This document shows positions 7,101 through 7,177 of a stretch of 7,177 nt of DNA, one piece after another. Both the position numbers and the translations under genes were made by a program. This DNA comes from Bradyrhizobiaceae bacterium. Lineage in GTDB: Bacteria; Pseudomonadota; Alphaproteobacteria; Rhizobiales; Xanthobacteraceae. The first letter of the stretch is position 1; the number at the start of each line of letters is the position of its first letter. The notes under the pieces were generated by a model that saw only the letters and a list, made by a program, of their open reading frames with translations, had not been told where the DNA came from and made no database searches. The stretch lies in contig JAEULX010000003.1 in assembly GCA_016793685.1 (NCBI GenBank), positions 1 to 7,177 on the forward strand, in the 5' to 3' direction.

Positions 7101-7177
7101 CTGCCTTCTTCCTGGTGATGGACGATTTCGGCGGACTGCTCGACCGCATCTTCGGTCGTTTCGTTTCCGGCGGGAAA
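4130..7177 (+). CDS. RND-type multidrug efflux transporter, HAE1/AcrB family (right end missing)
   Basis: This inner-membrane proton antiporter works as a trimer with the adaptor encoded just upstream. 1016 codons are present and the frame is open at the edge; the family is usually about 1020-1050 residues, so little is lost. TM1 is at about 13-30, followed by RYPAVEVPIVSV (36-47) and the G-A-S-P-S-E-L-E motif of HAE pumps. The first porter region spans about 35-330. TM2-TM6 lie at about 335-500, including GILVDDAIVEIEN with the proton-relay pair D399/D400 in TM4. TM7 is at about 517-535, the second periplasmic loop at about 540-845, and TM8-TM12 from about 848 to 1000. In TM10-TM11, K909, R939 and T946 align with AcrB K940, R971 and T978, so the pump looks functional. 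Substrates cannot be assigned. The start is GTG at 4130, with GGGAG 9 bases upstream and one base after the adaptor stop. The long frame on the opposite strand here is a composition artefact. Confidence 0.96.
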   Translation, partial: MNISAYSIRRPLPAIVFSIIALLLGWFSFNKLPITRYPAVEVPIVSVVVSQFGASPSELEAQVAKTIEDAVAAIVGVNHIDSNITDGMSITTITFNLDADPDRALNDVKDAITRVRANLPSGITEPLVQRQEVIPLPIVTYAAIAPGKTPEQLSWFVDDVVKRALQGLKGVAQVERIGGVDREILVSLNPDRLQALGLTAADISERLLKSNVDLAGGRAEIGGRDQSIRTIAGATTLDALAGTTLSLPAGGEVRLDDLGVVTDTVADPRYFARVDDEPVVAFAVYRAKGASDVRVANAVDERLAQIKQNYPDVEIRTIDSSVDFTRENYHNAMQTLLEGAALTIIVVFLFLRDIRATIIAAVALPLSVFPAFWVMDLLGFSLNLVTLLAITLSTGILVDDAIVEIENIERHIQMGKSPYDASMEAADEIGLAVVAISLTIVAMFMPASFMPGIAGQFFKQFGITVSVQVLFSLLVARLVTPMLAAYFLRPKKHVEKPPGPVMRLYIKLLNTSVRMRYITVAVGLVLFVLSLLGLKLLPQGFMPQLDTGRSMLAIELPPGTQLADTQAVTEKIVALLKRRPEVRSVFIDGGRIPPKTTEVNTAALIINYVPKDDRSETQAQLEQAISRDLADVPDIRYWFLDENGQRTISRIVVGQDGGTVANVAAELANQMRRLPSVANVVSTAALDRPELRIIPRKALATRLNVTTETLAATVRVATVGDVGPRLAKFDVGDRLVPIRVMIGESGRADRQVLEQLRVPTLRGTTVPLLAIADIQLGQGPATISRHDRQRSVKIEADLVGTTAQSKADEDIEELPVMKSLPKGVEVLQSGDSEAKKELMDGFAPVMSKGLMMVYAVLVLLFHSFLQPVTILFSLPLSIGGAVIALLITGNSLNLPVAIGLLMLMGIVTKNAIMLVDFAIEAMAKGAERTEAIIDAGVKRARPIIMTTLAMAAGMMPAALAVGAGGEFRSPMAIAVIGGLVISTFLTLVFVPAFFLVMDDFGGLLDRIFGRFVSGGK

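Overview
The window is high-GC DNA with short intergenic gaps and gene families typical of Alphaproteobacteria, most likely Rhizobiales (Bradyrhizobiaceae, Xanthobacteraceae or a relative). The placement rests on the style of the DapD and HAD-hydrolase proteins and on their adjacency. It is inference, because no database search was possible.

Left half, minus strand (1-2207). Reading leftwards from about 2207 there is a possible 24-codon leader ORF, a HAD-superfamily hydrolase of the pyrimidine 5'-nucleotidase type, a gap of about 300 bp, dapD (lysine and diaminopimelate biosynthesis), and the first 61 codons of a DUF805 membrane protein that runs off the window. dapD is housekeeping. The hydrolase probably acts in nucleotide clean-up, and the DUF805 protein has no known function.

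Right half, plus strand (2318-7177). A Crp/Fnr-family regulator is transcribed divergently from the hydrolase. After 114 bp it is followed by a two-gene efflux cassette: a periplasmic adaptor (membrane fusion protein) and an inner-membrane RND transporter of the HAE1/AcrB type. The transporter starts at a GTG one base after the adaptor stop and is still open at the right edge. 1016 codons are present, so probably only the extreme C-terminus is missing. The proton-relay residues are all visible (D399, D400, K909, R939, T946). No outer-membrane channel gene lies in the window. The Crp-like protein is a plausible local regulator of the pump, but only position suggests this.

Most of the window is ordinary chromosome. 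Two things deserve a second look. The adaptor joins its two lipoyl half-motifs directly and has no room for the usual alpha-helical hairpin. The hydrolase has an unusual 5' leader: a strong Shine-Dalgarno, a 24-codon ORF, a long inverted repeat inside that ORF, and an ATGA stop/start overlap with a possible hydrolase start. I saw no CRISPR array, tRNA, rRNA, insertion sequence or phage feature.
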